Part shown: in pieces, positions 1-10,904 of the stretch
Numbering within the stretch: position 1 is the stretch's first letter
How the letters are laid out: each line of letters begins with the position of its first letter
From: Blakeslea trispora
Lineage: Eukaryota; Mucoromycota; Mucoromycetes; Mucorales; Choanephoraceae
Direction of reading: 5' to 3'
NCBI GenBank assembly: GCA_025331445.1
Contig: JAIWNE010000198.1
Coordinates: forward strand, 1-35,559
DNA length: 35,559 nucleotides
Notes under the pieces: generated by a model
What the model saw: only the letters and a program-made list of their open reading frames with translations
The model's database searches: none
Told to the model about the DNA's origin: nothing
Translations under genes and position numbers: made by a program

Positions 1-344
1 TGTTCCTCCACTGTTTCTGTCTGCTTATAGCCCTTGGATTCTACCCCGTTATCGTTGTCTCTCGTCAGTTGTTTCTATGGTTTTTACCTGTACTAGTGGC
101 AAAATTACAGCTCAATTTTGCCAGTGTTTTAGCCTCCCCTGCCATCTTTTCCTGTCATTTCCACCAGGCTTTTAAGGGCTTTTTCTACTAAATATTCTGC
201 CTATCCCTGTAATCGATGCCTGCCATTTTCCCTAATTATTTGATCTGATTCCCCTAGCATTTTCCCCCATAATATAGCTATTATTTTCAGTAGAAAAGAG
301 TTTTTTCAATAATAAAAAGCCACTTTTTTAAGCCTCTAATTCTG

Positions 345-430
345 TATATCTGTCTAATATAGTCCAATCATAAAGAAGTATATCTGTCTAATATAGTCCA
401 ATCATAAAGAAGTATATCTGTGTAAAGAAG
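345..430. repeat. 34-bp tandem repeat, 2.5 copies
   Basis: Two identical 34-bp units (345-378 and 379-412), each beginning tatatctgtctaatatagtc and ending in aagaag, are followed by a partial third unit that diverges after about 18 bases. No coding potential is seen. Confidence 0.85.
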
Positions 431-578
431 TCTATTTCATCCAATGATAAACGTACATCTAAATAAAATGTCAAATTTAAAGCCAATCAAACAAAGGGAA
501 TTGATGCAAAATGATCATAAATGACCAATTGAACAAAATGATTTCAAGAAATGAACCAATCGCAAAGCTACAACCGAT

Positions 579-782
579 GCAATGGACAAGATGTTTGTTA
601 CAAAATTAATGCAAATGGACAAGGTGTCCATTATGCTCGTCCAATAAACGCATTTGGATTGCTCGTCCATTGCACTCGTCCATTGCAGCAATAGGACTGT
701 GCGACCATTTCATTGCAATGGACGACTTGGCGTTGTACAAAGACAGCTTGTCCATTGCAAAAATTTAATGCAATGGACGACC
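579..782. repeat. Cluster of GCAATGGACGA / TCGTCCATTGC motifs in both orientations
   Basis: Within about 200 bp the 11-12-mer gcaatggacga(c) or its near variants occurs at 579-590, 611-621, 715-726 and 770-781, and its reverse complement at 662-673, 675-686 and 747-758, with further partial copies near 625-645. The copies can pair with one another, so the region could fold into alternative hairpins. This could be a small foldback element or a cluster of binding sites; no family is recognised. Confidence 0.7.
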
Positions 783-2261
783 AACTAGGTGTAGTGAAGG
801 TGTCAAGATGCTTGGTATTGTTGGTATGATTATGAGAAGGTGTAGAAGTTGATCTGTTGTTATGATGAAGAGTAGCTGTCTTTTGGTGCAAGTCTGGATT
901 GTGTTACTTTGGTTGATAAAGTAATAGCTAGCTACAGTTGTCGCTGTTTGAAGTGCTCAAGTTGATATCGGTGTTCTGATCTCTCTCTCCTTTGTCTATG
1001 ATTGTTAAATACTCTACATTTTGTTGTCTTTGAATTGGTAACACACTCTGTCATTGTTTTCGTTCCGTACTTCCTGGTTGTCCTGATTGTACTCTGTTTC
1101 TTATTTTTTTTATTGTTTATCTTTATTTTATTTTTTATTCTGTATTTTATTTATTTTGTATGTTCTCTATATTTTTTTTATTCTTTATTTTCTTTGTTAT
1201 CTTTAGCTCTGTTGATTATTGTACTATCTATATTGGTGTTCCTGATGTTCTGTGGCTATTTTTGTTATTTGAAGTTGGTGTCACTACTAGGTTGATTAGT
1301 ATCTATTGTTCTCTGATTTACTGGTGTTACTCTCTTTTTTTGGTCTGATCTGTTGTCAAGAAATTAATTTATGCTTTGAAGTGGCGACCTATTATTTCTG
1401 TTATTATGCCAATTGACAGCTTAGTCTCTATACTTTGGTTACTTCTGTTCACGTTGTCTCTTACTTTGGAAATGCTCTCAAGAAAGTCTGTTAGATCGAT
1501 GGATCTATTGTTGAAATCACTATTGGAATTTATTTTATTGGTGTTTTGTAGAAATTATTGGATTGACTAAGTAATTAGTCTGTCTCTTTAAATAGAGTGC
1601 TTCGTGCCTCAATTATTAGAATATTTATCTTTTATAGATATAACTTTTTCTCAAGTTTTAAAAAATATACTTACTGTTACCTACTACCTTTAAATTCTGT
1701 CTTTAAAGCGTACAAGTGCCTATTGTCTCTATATTTTCTTATTGTTCTCCCTGTTGTAATTGATAGTCTTTACAGTCTTCTATCTCCCTTTGTATTTCTT
1801 TTTGTTGTTTCACTTGTTCGAATCAAAGGTAAACATACAGGAGGATAATAAAGTTGTCATAAGAACCGAGTAAGTCGCGCGCAAACGGGTATATTCTTTA
1901 TATACACTTTTTTCAAACACCGACGAAAAACACGTGACTTTTTGGACATTTCTACTTGCCTTTTTTGGACAGCACCTTTATTTCCTTTTACGGATACTTC
2001 TTTACAACACCTTCCTCAAAGGCCCGGCTTTTTGGAACACTTTTTTGCAACTTTTCAACACTTTTTTTCAACTTCTTTCCTGCTTGTTCTCCTCTATTCT
2101 GGCTCTACTTTTCAACGGTTTTAACGCGAAGTTGACCAAAAATAGAAACAAGTTTATTTTTACCACTATCACCGACCTCATTAATTAATACAGTAACACT
2201 ACATCAAAAAAAAAAAAACCGTACAACACCAAAAAAAAAAAAAAAAAAAAAATTTTTCACG

Positions 2262-3765
2262 ATGTCAGACACCCGACCTGCATCAGTTCCCGACCTCTCA
2301 GCTCATGGTCAACAGATCATGAAGCAATTCTTTCAATACCATCACTTGGTAAGCTGTACCCCTTGCTCAAAGGCCGGTACATTAGGCTACATAGCCAACA
2401 ATACAGATACTCCTGCACTTCCAGTGTTTCAATGCACTATTTGTAAGGATAAGCCAACCTTTGCCTCTGTTGAAAAGGCGATTCAACAAGCAATCCAGCT
2501 TTCAACACGAGGTGCCACAACATCAATCGGCAACACCTCTCCCAAAACAACCCAACAGCCGAAAAAGCGCTCGAGAGTTGCTAGCGATGCCAGCAATGGC
2601 TCTCAAAAGGGTACCCCAATTGCGACACCTGTCAAAATTGGTCAACCCAAAAACAGCAACAACAACAACAACCAATAGCGATGGTGATATTCACAGCACC
2701 ATCAACGACAAGGAGATTGCACTCCTAAGGGAAATGCTTTTGTCCTTGCAAGACAAATTGTCTGATCTTGAAAAAGAAAACAAGACAATTAAAAACCAAA
2801 TGCAGATGTACATCAGCAAAAATGCTGAATTAGAACATCAGTTGCTCAGTCAACAAAAACAACAAGCAATGATCACATTGCAACAGCAACAACAACAGCA
2901 ACAAGATCAGGATATGGTTATGGGCGACGATACTGAATTTCCAGTTGTATCTGGTATCGCTCAATCCAAATACGCTCATCAGTTTGATGTTGATAAGCGC
3001 ATTCAAGAGCGATCAGTAACTCCTCTTAATTATACTAAAATCATACAAAACTTACAAAAAACAAAAAATAACAAAAATACTAACAAAAACACTAACAAAA
3101 ATACTAACACAACCAAAAAAATCAACACTGCTGTACGTGCATTTTCCGTACCAAACTCTGACAACAATGGTTTTAGCTACGTCTATTATCCATCCAAATC
3201 TAGAATTAATCGAAAGATTCAAAGACAAAATTTAAAGACATTAGGTGTAACTAACGGACGGGTGTTGGATATTCACTATCCCACTCGTAACGTAGTTGCC
3301 CTTTTGGTCCATAACGACTACCGTCAACAATTAATGGACACTCTCAAAAAAGCCAAAGTAGAGCCATTAACCAACTTCTCGCCTGTGGATCCAAGCATCC
3401 TTACAATACGGAATATTCCACTCTGTCTGTCGAAGAGAAAACTCGTATCGCAACAGAAAACACAACCAAAGACTTGTTCGTCCCTTCCCTTCATTCGGGA
3501 TCATATTTCGAAAGCAGTAGCTTCTTTCTTTTTGAAAGAAAACCTTATTACTGCAACACAACATGAACAATTTTTGTCTAATTTCACAAAAAAAGCAGCC
3601 AACTCAGCTGCATCATCCACTAATACCACCACTACTACCGTCACCCCTTCCACCACATCTGTATCACAGCCCGCTGTTGATACTGAACCCACATCCACCC
3701 CACAATTGCAACTACTGAAATGGAAACCGAGTTATAATGAGGAAACTCAATATAGCCTGTGTTAA
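2262..3765 (+). pseudogene. LINE ORF1 (Cys-rich finger and coiled coil), frameshifted
   Basis: This is the putative RNA-binding chaperone ORF of the LINE. The ATG at 2262 opens a 138-codon frame with two Cys-x2-Cys pairs (CTPC and CTIC, about residues 31-62), which look like a zinc finger. Near 2640-2685, in a CAA-rich tract, the likely coding frame shifts; the next frame carries a Leu/Lys/Glu-rich coiled-coil stretch (about 2710-2880), a Gln run, and an Asn/Thr-rich low-complexity linker (3040-3130). Between about 3400 and 3480 a third frame reads more like protein (e.g. LSVEEKTRIATENTTKDLF) before the second frame resumes, so two compensating indels are likely. The C-terminus is Ser/Thr-rich. 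It overlaps ORF2 by 29 nt. The domain calls are from motif reading only. Confidence 0.7.
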
Positions 3766-6700
3766 TGCCAATGGTAAACTTCGTCAAGAAGCCATTGACT
3801 CCATTCTGTATTATTGTAAATATGTCGACATTCTTTTTATCACAGAGACCTGGCTCCCTCCAGATAAATCTATACCCACCCACTGGCAACAGTTTCACAT
3901 TTACGGCGAACCAGTCATCAATTCTGATCGTTGTCAGATGGGTATCTCTCTCTTTATTAACCCTCTCTTTAAATATAACAAATTACATGTAGATACTCAA
4001 AAATCCAAATATTATATGACCTGTCATTTAGACAGCCTAAAAATACATTGTGTCTACTTACCCCCTTCCCCTTCCTTAGATAATACAACCGCTATGCAAA
4101 TCCTCGACTCCATCCCTTTGACTCCGAACACTATTCTTTGTGGTGACTTTAACGCCCGCATGGGTAAGCTAACAGGTGACAGCAGATGGAATCCAAGAGG
4201 CAACAAACTCTCCACTTTCATTAACCAACATACACTCATTAATTACAACCCACTCCTTCAATATGCCAAACCAACTCGAGTGGTCTACAAAGAAATACCA
4301 ACATTACTGAAACCAGCATTGTTGACTATTTTATTTCACAATCCACTCTTATGCATCCCAAATTAGACATACGTACAGACCTATCGGTTCTTGGATCTGA
4401 TCACAAACTCATGGTTTTTTCCTTCACTTGGATGAATCATGATGTGCGTGATGATACCCCTCCAGAACCTTTACGGAAACGTTGGAAGCTCAGTAGACTT
4501 GCAGAAATGCCTGTTCGAACAGCCTACATTACTACTATGCAACAACAATTCTACAGCAAGAATCTCAATTACACTACCCGTCAATTTGCAGATTTCTTAG
4601 CCCAAACCCATTCCACTCCTTTTTCTACCACCGATACCCAGGCTAATGCCGATACTATCGAATATCTATGCTCACAATTTTATGACTCAATCTACTATGC
4701 CTCGGATACTATCCTTACCTCTGCCTCTCCTCGTCCCAAGACTTGGAAATGGTTTTGGAATCCAAAATTACAAGAACATGCAAATCTCCGCCAGGCTTGT
4801 TATACCCGTTGGCGCAAGTCGGCTGGTATACAGAAACCAATATGGTGGAATAAATACAAAGATGCTGATCATCAACTTAAAGCAGGAGTTCGCCAAGCAA
4901 GAGCGCTCGCCTACTTTAAATTTTGCTCTGATCTCAACAACGACCCCCTCGCCGCTATGCCTACTATAAAGAGGATTATCCAGTCTAAGACTCGGAGTAA
5001 ACACCGTTTTAGTAGTGCAGAAGGTCCCCAACATGCAGTGAATGAGATGGCCACTTTCCTGCAAACCATCTATGATGGTGATACCCTACCTCGGCCAATC
5101 AATATACCCCTCCACCTAAGATCTGATCCAACGGTTGGTACTAACCTTTCTGATAGGGGTAAGTATGACTTCCGAAATAGTCCCTTCACTATCGATCTCG
5201 TTAGAGCAGCCATAAGACGTCTTGCACGTCAAAAAAGCCCAGGTAAAGATCACTTCACTTCCGAGATGCTCTCGCCTGTTGCCCACATCCTCAGTCCTAT
5301 CCTTACCAACCTCTTCCGCTCCTGCTGGCTTACCGGGTATACCCCTATAGCTTGGCGAACTGCTCAAGTTGTGCCGCTCTTCAAGCGTGGTGATCCTCTG
5401 GATCCCTCAAGCTATAGACCAATTAGTTTGACTTTGGTCTTTCGAAAGGTTATGGAATACTGTCTACAACATCCACTCTACGACCAGACCAACTTCATTG
5501 ACATTGCACAAGGAGGTTTTAAACCTTTCCTTAGTGCCTTGGATCAAGCTGCCTGTCTAGATGAACTCGTCCACCGCTATCATGAATCTCACTACAGGTA
5601 TCCAACCATTGCGTTTCTCGATATTGCAAAAGCCTATGACACTGTTGACCGTAACATCGTTTGGGATGCTATGCACCCTCGATGTGATCCCTTGCTGTTA
5701 CAAATGCTGAAAAGCCTCTTTGATAATGTGCAAGTGGAGGTCATCAATGATAACTACCATTCCTCTCCTTTTTCTCCTACTACAGGTGTACTACAAGGTT
5801 CTATCCTTAGTCCCCATCTATATAGCATATATATCAATACACTCCCTCAACTTCTTCGCTCCGACACCCCTTCAACCTCATCAATACCGCTTACCTCTAT
5901 CAACTGTCTTCTCTTTGCCGACGACGTAGCTCTGCTTGCTGATCATACTCAAATGCAGCATCTACTAAACAAAGCTGAACAGCATTCACTCCTTCTCGGA
6001 TATCGTTGGTCGCCATCCAAATGCGCCATAATTTCACCCCCTTCCTCTCCTTCTAATACTTACACTCTTTACAACACCCCTATACCCGCCGTTGATACTT
6101 TCAAGTATCTCGGCATGCAATTCAACTACCGTGGAATGGACACTCAGCTATTCATCAACTACACCAAAGACAAGGTCAAAAAGTCCATGTACCGTCTTCA
6201 CAACATTGGCGCCCGGTCAAACGGGTTTTCTCCTCTACTAAGTATGCAAGTCTATCGACAGTTCATTCGTCCTCAAATCGAATATGGCCTCTGCATCACT
6301 AATATCAACATTACCAACATGCCTGCTCTTGAGCGTATGCAAGATGATTGCCTTCGTCTTATCGTCGGTGGTCATGCTACCTCTTCAGTCAAAGCGCTGC
6401 GAGTCATGCTTAACCTGCCCACCATGGTGGAACGGTGGTAGGTGCTCAACGCCAAATACAACCTTCGCCCTCCTCGGCTCCCAACTGAATCCCTGATCTC
6501 TCAAATTCACAACACCAACAACAGATACAGTCGCTTGTCGCTTATCAGCAAGAAAAATCCCATATACAATACGTTTATTGGTGATCATTCCACAAAACCT
6601 GGTAACATCGTACTCAAACAAATTCTCTCTTCTTTTCGGTCGCAAACCCTCATCAATTCCTCGGAAAAGATGATTCAAGCTTGTCGACACGACCTTACCA

Positions 6701-7104
6701 TAGATCCCGTCTTTTTCTTACCTATGACTCAGAAAGAACAAAGACGACTACTGAGATAGCGGATGAATTGGTTACCTGGTAGAAAGTCAGATTGCCATTG
6801 TGGAGGCGAAATGAGTCGCTACCATTTCCTTACCTGTCCAGCAATACCACCTTCATACTGGGATCACCTTCAGCGTGCATCCCCCAACAACATTCACCCC
6901 TTCGACATACTTCTTCGGGAATTACCCACCAAAAAACCAACAACTGTTGAAGAAAAACAAAAATTATTACAAAAGTGGCAACCTCTTTGGACTGATCTGT
7001 TAAACATTCTTTACCTCATCGACCAGATCTGCCACAAAAGCCAAGAGCCTTTCGAACCTGAACCCGATAAGGGTCAGCTCTTCTACGACTGGCTTCTACA
7101 ATAA
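3737..7104 (+). pseudogene. LINE ORF2: endonuclease, reverse transcriptase, zinc knuckle; broken
   Basis: ORF2 would make the protein that nicks target DNA and reverse-transcribes the element. The ATG at 3737 begins an exonuclease-endonuclease-phosphatase fold with TETWLP (about 3838-3860) and GDFNAR (about 4141-4158). Around 4270-4320 the coding frame shifts to that of 4351-7104, where SDHKL (about 4399-4412) closes the endonuclease domain. The reverse transcriptase shows SPGKD (about 5234), LDIAKAYD (Asp at 5620), the QGSILSP motif (about 5795-5815) and FADD (5914-5925). In-frame TAG codons at 6439-6441 and 6757-6759 interrupt an otherwise continuous frame. The last segment has a C-x1-C-x7-H-x3-C knuckle (6793-6837). 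Both TAGs could come from a single transition (TGG or CAG to TAG). Confidence 0.85.
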
Positions 7105-7883
7105 CATAAAAACCAAAAAAAAATCTACTAAAGCAAACAGAAAAAATATTGAAAAAAAAAACTATCAAAATTTCAAAAATCCAAAAAAGTTATATTCATT
7201 TCCAAATTTCCTGTCAGCCTCTGTCACTGCTCAACTTCACCACTCTCTCTCTCGCCCTTCCGCTGTTCAACTCACCACTTCTCATCTAGCCAAAGCAATA
7301 GCAATTCTGACCTCTGCTACCTTGTAACCTCTAACCATTCCAAAACCGAGGATGATAATGGTATTAGTGGCAGTAATGGTAGTCATTAGCTAATAGCGTC
7401 TGTCACTTTTCCAACATATGCCAATTCGACAACAAGCGATAAACAACAGCTGAGCATTCAAACACAACCTTGTTTTTCTTTGTTTGCAAGATCATAAAGC
7501 ATAGCCCCTCTTTAGCTTATGAGTCGCCATTTGTTACTTGCATTTCAGATCTTGAGCATTACCAAGAGGTATAGTAGCAATAACATCAATGATAACAATA
7601 ATACTGATAGTAGCACTAATACTGATAATAGCAGCAATAACAATAATAGCAACGATGGAAGCGATGTCAATGATGGCAACGATGAAAAAAAAAAATGGTT
7701 TAAAATCATCTAATATGTGGCGTTTTATAGCAGGGGTAATGTCAATAAGATTGTTAGGGGTAGTCAAGCTGGCGATCTCTAACTGCTCAAGCAACAACAA
7801 CAACAACAAAAATACATTTATAAATAAGCATAATAATAAACGAAAACAAAGATGAAAAAAAATAGTGTATTTAATTTCATTGA

Positions 7884-8045
7884 TTTCATTGTTTTTTAGT
7901 GTTTTCATTGATTTCATCGATTTCATTGTTTTTTAGTGTTTTCATTGATTTCATCGATTTCATTGTTTTTTAGTGTTTTCATTGATTTCATCGATTTCAT
8001 TGTTTTTTAGTGTTTTCATTGATTTCATCGATTTCATTGTTTTTA
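7884..8045. repeat. 37-bp tandem repeat, 4 perfect copies plus a partial
   Basis: The unit begins tttcattgttttttagtg and ends gatttcatcga; perfect copies lie at 7884-7920, 7921-7957, 7958-7994 and 7995-8031, followed by a partial copy to about 8045. The perfect identity of the four copies points to recent expansion or homogenisation. Confidence 0.95.
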
Positions 8046-8372
8046 TTGATTTTATTAAATTCTTTTATTGTAATCATTACTCTTCTATCTACTTCTTCTA
8101 TGTTTTACTTTATTACGGCTATTTACTACTGGTGATGCTTTATTTAAGAGATCTAATAGCCGGAAACTTCGTACTTTATTATTATGGCCATAGATCATCA
8201 TGAACGAGGATTAAAAAAAAAAGGAAACAAAAAAGAGAGAGAGGTCATAGTTAGTACACATCAGTTTAGTAAAAGACATCAAGTTAGTAGACATTACATG
8301 TACACGCACAGAGGAAAAAAAAAACGGGGTTAGTAGCGTAAGCTCGCACAGCATATTCCAACATCCTCAATG

Positions 8373-8438
8373 ATGCTGATCCATAACAATGCTGATCCAC
8401 TATAGATGCTGATCCATAACAATGCTGATCCACTATAG
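8373..8438. repeat. 33-bp tandem duplication
   Basis: Two identical 33-bp units, 8373-8405 and 8406-8438, each contain two copies of atgctgatcca. A further partial copy starts at 8439. Confidence 0.9.
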
Positions 8439-8449
8439 ATGCTGGTTTA

Positions 8450-9490
8450 CATTTCGACCGGTATAGAAGCGACCACGTCTTGAACACCTGCAAAGAAAAG
8501 AAAAAGGTCTTATTAGTATCCGTAATTCAGAAAGATAGCATGATTACCCGATTCACTGCACAGTATAACACCAGGTCACCGAAAAGCACCAGAGCCAAAA
8601 ACCAAAAGACCAGAAAGCCAGAAACCCAGAACGCCAGAAAGCCAATAGAGGATAAGCCAAGTCTTGAATACCTGCAAAAAAAAAAAGAAAAGTTATTGTC
8701 TGTGATTTCAAGAAAGATGATATAGTCACCTAGTTTTGCCGGACAACAAAAGACGCGTCGTGGCACTTGTAAGCATCAAACCAGAAGGACCAGAGCATAA
8801 GCAGAAAATACCGAAGGACCACTTTTGTCCTGATTGCAAAGTGATTTCAAAGATGAGCAGAATCGCGTTTGAAACAAAAGAATAACCAGAACTAGTAAAC
8901 CAGGTGCTTAGTATAACAGCTTTTAGGGTGACAAAGTCAGAAATATAGGTTACATACCAAGACTTGCATTCTTGTCGTGCTTGAGAGCCTGATTCCGAAG
9001 ATGAGCAACATGGCGATCGAGAGATGAGGGTAACCAGAATCATGAAGAAACAAAGAAAAAAAAAAAAAAAAAAAAAAGAAAAAAAAGGCCGCGTAGTAAA
9101 AAGCGGTATAACCAAAAGACCATACGACCAAAAGACCAAAGCATCATAGTACCCTAGAGAGCCAGTAGAGTGCAAACCAAGTCTTGAATAGCTGTATAAA
9201 AGAAAAAAGGGGTATGTCAGTATCCGTAAGTCAAGTAAGGTAGCATAGTCACCTAGTTCTTCTGAACAACAAAAGACGCGCCGTATCACTTGCGAACACC
9301 AAACCGGTAGACCAGAGTATAAGCGGAGCACACCAGAACAGCATTTTTTGTCAGTCTTGAGTACCTGATGTTGAAGATGAGCAACATCGCTTGAGAGATG
9401 AGGACTACAGAACGAGAGAAAGGCTCTTAGTGTAACGGCTTTTAAAGAAAGACATGGTCAACAATATGCGATAGTCACCTAACCAATCGG
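8450..9490. repeat. Array of diverged long repeats around a 'ccaagtcttgaata' core
   Basis: Similar blocks recur: 'ccaagtcttgaata' at 8657 and 9178 (521 bp apart), with relatives at about 8473, 8958 and 9350. Downstream of the cores are shared stretches such as 'atagtcacctagtt' (about 8721 and 9247), 'acaacaaaagacgcg' (about 8742 and 9267), and 'gatgagcaaca' (about 9001 and 9377). Copies carry many substitutions and indels, so the array is old. Inside it, 8588-8650 is a minisatellite of about 10 bp ('ccagaaagc' variants). No protein product is supported. Confidence 0.65.
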
Positions 9491-9530
9491 TTTCTTCTTT
9501 TTCTTCTTCTTCTTCTTCTTCTTCTTCTTC
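9491..9530. repeat. (TTC)n microsatellite
   Basis: A run of TTC triplets with one interruption (extra T residues) near its left end. It is a simple repeat with no coding context. Confidence 0.95.
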
Positions 9531-9840
9531 GGCATATACCAGCAGTAACCACCATGAAGGATCTATAACCTATACCTATGTGCGTGTACATGTCTATTTT
9601 ACCTGATGTCTACTAATCAGAGAGAGAGAGAAAAAATTTTTTTAAAAAAAAAAAAAGACAAGATAAATTCCCTCCCTCAAGCGTGGGCGGACATTGAACA
9701 CCCATTTTTTTTTTTAAAACGTGTCTTGAGCCCTCTCCTCCAAAGTGCATCAACACAGTGAGAGAAAGAAAAATAAACATCCCCCCGCCCGCTCATAGTG
9801 CTTGTACCATCGTCGGGGTTTTAAAAATTTTAATTTTAGA

Positions 9841-10740
9841 GTCCGCACTGCGCCTAATATTCTCCCCTTTTTAATAACAAATGAGATGAGTGATGTTGTT
9901 TGGGTTGTTTGAAGTTAGAGTGTTGTTAGTTCGAAGTTCTTGTTTCTTTTAAGCTTGACACAATGAAAGGTAGAATTACCAGAGGATTTAAGTCGGAGTA
10001 ATGTTGATGTTTGTTTTTAACCCCCGTTTAATGTTACTCAATGTAATTTTTTCTAATTTAATTGTCTGTTAGTTTTTACGTAGTGTATGCATAGTAAGAT
10101 ACATTGCTTAGACACAAAGCATGATTGTATTCTACTTCTTTTACATTCCTATACCTGGATCAAATTATTGGAAAGTAACTTATGGTCGCGTACAGGTGAT
10201 ACCTAACTTCTACCTATTGCACCCAAATAAGCTACTGAAAATACCACTCAGTTTAGCTGAGAATTGAAAAACATGTTACAAACCAACTCTCTGTTTTATG
10301 GATATCAATCTGAACTTTGATACGTTTGACATAGTGCTTGTGTCGTCGGATGCTGGATAATCTGATAGAAGGACAAGGTCGGGTTCTAATTTATATTTCG
10401 AAACCTTTGCGATGATGCATAATAGGTCTTGAGCTACGTTTCGTGGTCTTTAAGTTTTTTTTTACCATAAAGATAGCGCGTGTTCTAGATTAATTTTATA
10501 GATCTGAGTTGACCAGAGTTCTTTGGTATAGTTAAACAAGACAATTCTGTTTGAAGCCAAAGACTACAATCTATTGAAGAGTGAGATTAGTTACTAATTA
10601 AATACGATGTCTTTTATTGCAAGTATATACCAACAACCGGACAACAACCTCTGATGGCTTTCGTATAGATCTCCATATGAGTGTGCGTACCATATGAAGA
10701 TTCAATGAATTGAAAAAGATTTGAGTTGCAATTGCTGTCT
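9841..10740. other. Stretch without recognised gene
   Basis: No protein-like frame, repeat array or RNA gene is recognised. The part next to 10740 could be the 3' side of the Helitron remnant continuing past the MITE, but I found no motif that proves it. Confidence 0.4.
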
Positions 10741-10745
10741 ACTAC

Positions 10746-10899
10746 AGTAGTCGCTCTATTTAAGGGTAGCCAAAAATGTTGAAAATCTCACCCTTAAATA
10801 GAATTGGTTTTAGAGCTTGTCTTGAAAAATCCTTTCAAAACCCCACCTTTATATCGAGAATACCATTAAACAGAACACCCTTATATAGAGCGACTACTG
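10746..10899. mobile_element. Pogo-type MITE with TA flanks
   Basis: Terminal inverted repeats read CAGTAGTCGCTCTATTTAAG at the left (from 10746) and its near-perfect reverse complement at the right (ending 10899, one mismatch). TA lies on both sides (10744-10745 and 10900-10901), and the symmetry continues for a few bases beyond. The interior carries a further inverted copy of the TIR core (10790-10806). At about 154 bp it has no room for a transposase. The CAGT start, TA target and size fit a pogo/Tigger-like MITE. It sits immediately next to the C-terminal helicase motif of the Helitron remnant, so it probably inserted there. Confidence 0.8.
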
Positions 10900-10904
10900 T
10901 AGTA

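Larger units (their letters stand above)
1..2190. other. Non-coding AT-rich left flank
   Basis: No convincing coding region is seen on either strand. About 1000-1850 is strongly T-rich and pyrimidine-rich on the + strand; its open frames translate to Leu/Phe/Ile-rich strings typical of composition, not of a protein. From about 1860 to 2200 the sequence changes character (a GC-containing stretch near 1875, then T-rich blocks with 'tttttggac' motifs) and may be the 5' untranslated region of the LINE that follows; its exact 5' end cannot be placed. Two short repeat structures inside this stretch are listed separately. Confidence 0.6.
2190..7190 (+). mobile_element. LINE (non-LTR) retrotransposon, APE type, decayed
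   Basis: The element holds two overlapping open frames: ORF1 (2262 to about 3765) and ORF2 (3737 to 7104) with endonuclease, reverse transcriptase and C-terminal zinc knuckle. ORF1 is preceded by A-rich runs (2207-2251), and ORF2 is followed by an A-rich tail to about 7190. The order and the absence of a visible RNase H domain fit L1-like elements; similar LINEs (Grem-LINE1) are known from Mucor, where they flank centromeres, but identity with them is only inferred. The copy is inactive as read: ORF1 has about three frame changes and ORF2 has one frame change plus two in-frame TAG codons. The outer boundaries and any target-site duplication were not resolved. Confidence 0.85.
7191..9840. other. 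Low-complexity, repeat-rich spacer
   Basis: No gene is supported here. The stretch holds AAT/AAC-rich low-complexity DNA (7580-7830), three tandem-repeat structures listed separately, a (TTC)n tract at about 9491-9530, poly-A runs near 9055-9085 and 9635-9655, and an A/T-rich segment to 9840. Short open frames across 7519-7926 and 8480-9331 are translations of the repeats. Confidence 0.6.

Noticed and set aside
1795..1830. A tRNA B-box-like string (gttcgaatc)
   Set aside because: No matching A box, acceptor stem or anticodon arm could be formed around it.
1002..1848. Several open frames of 60-100 codons on the + strand
   Set aside because: They are Phe/Leu/Ile-rich translations of T-rich DNA with no start context, domain or conserved motif.
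7519..7926. Open frames on both strands across AAT/AAC repeats
   Set aside because: They are simple-sequence translations (Asn/Ser or Ile/Ala runs) in opposite strands of the same repeat.
7884..8045. CRISPR-like array
   Set aside because: The 37-bp units are directly adjacent with no spacers, and the context is eukaryotic.
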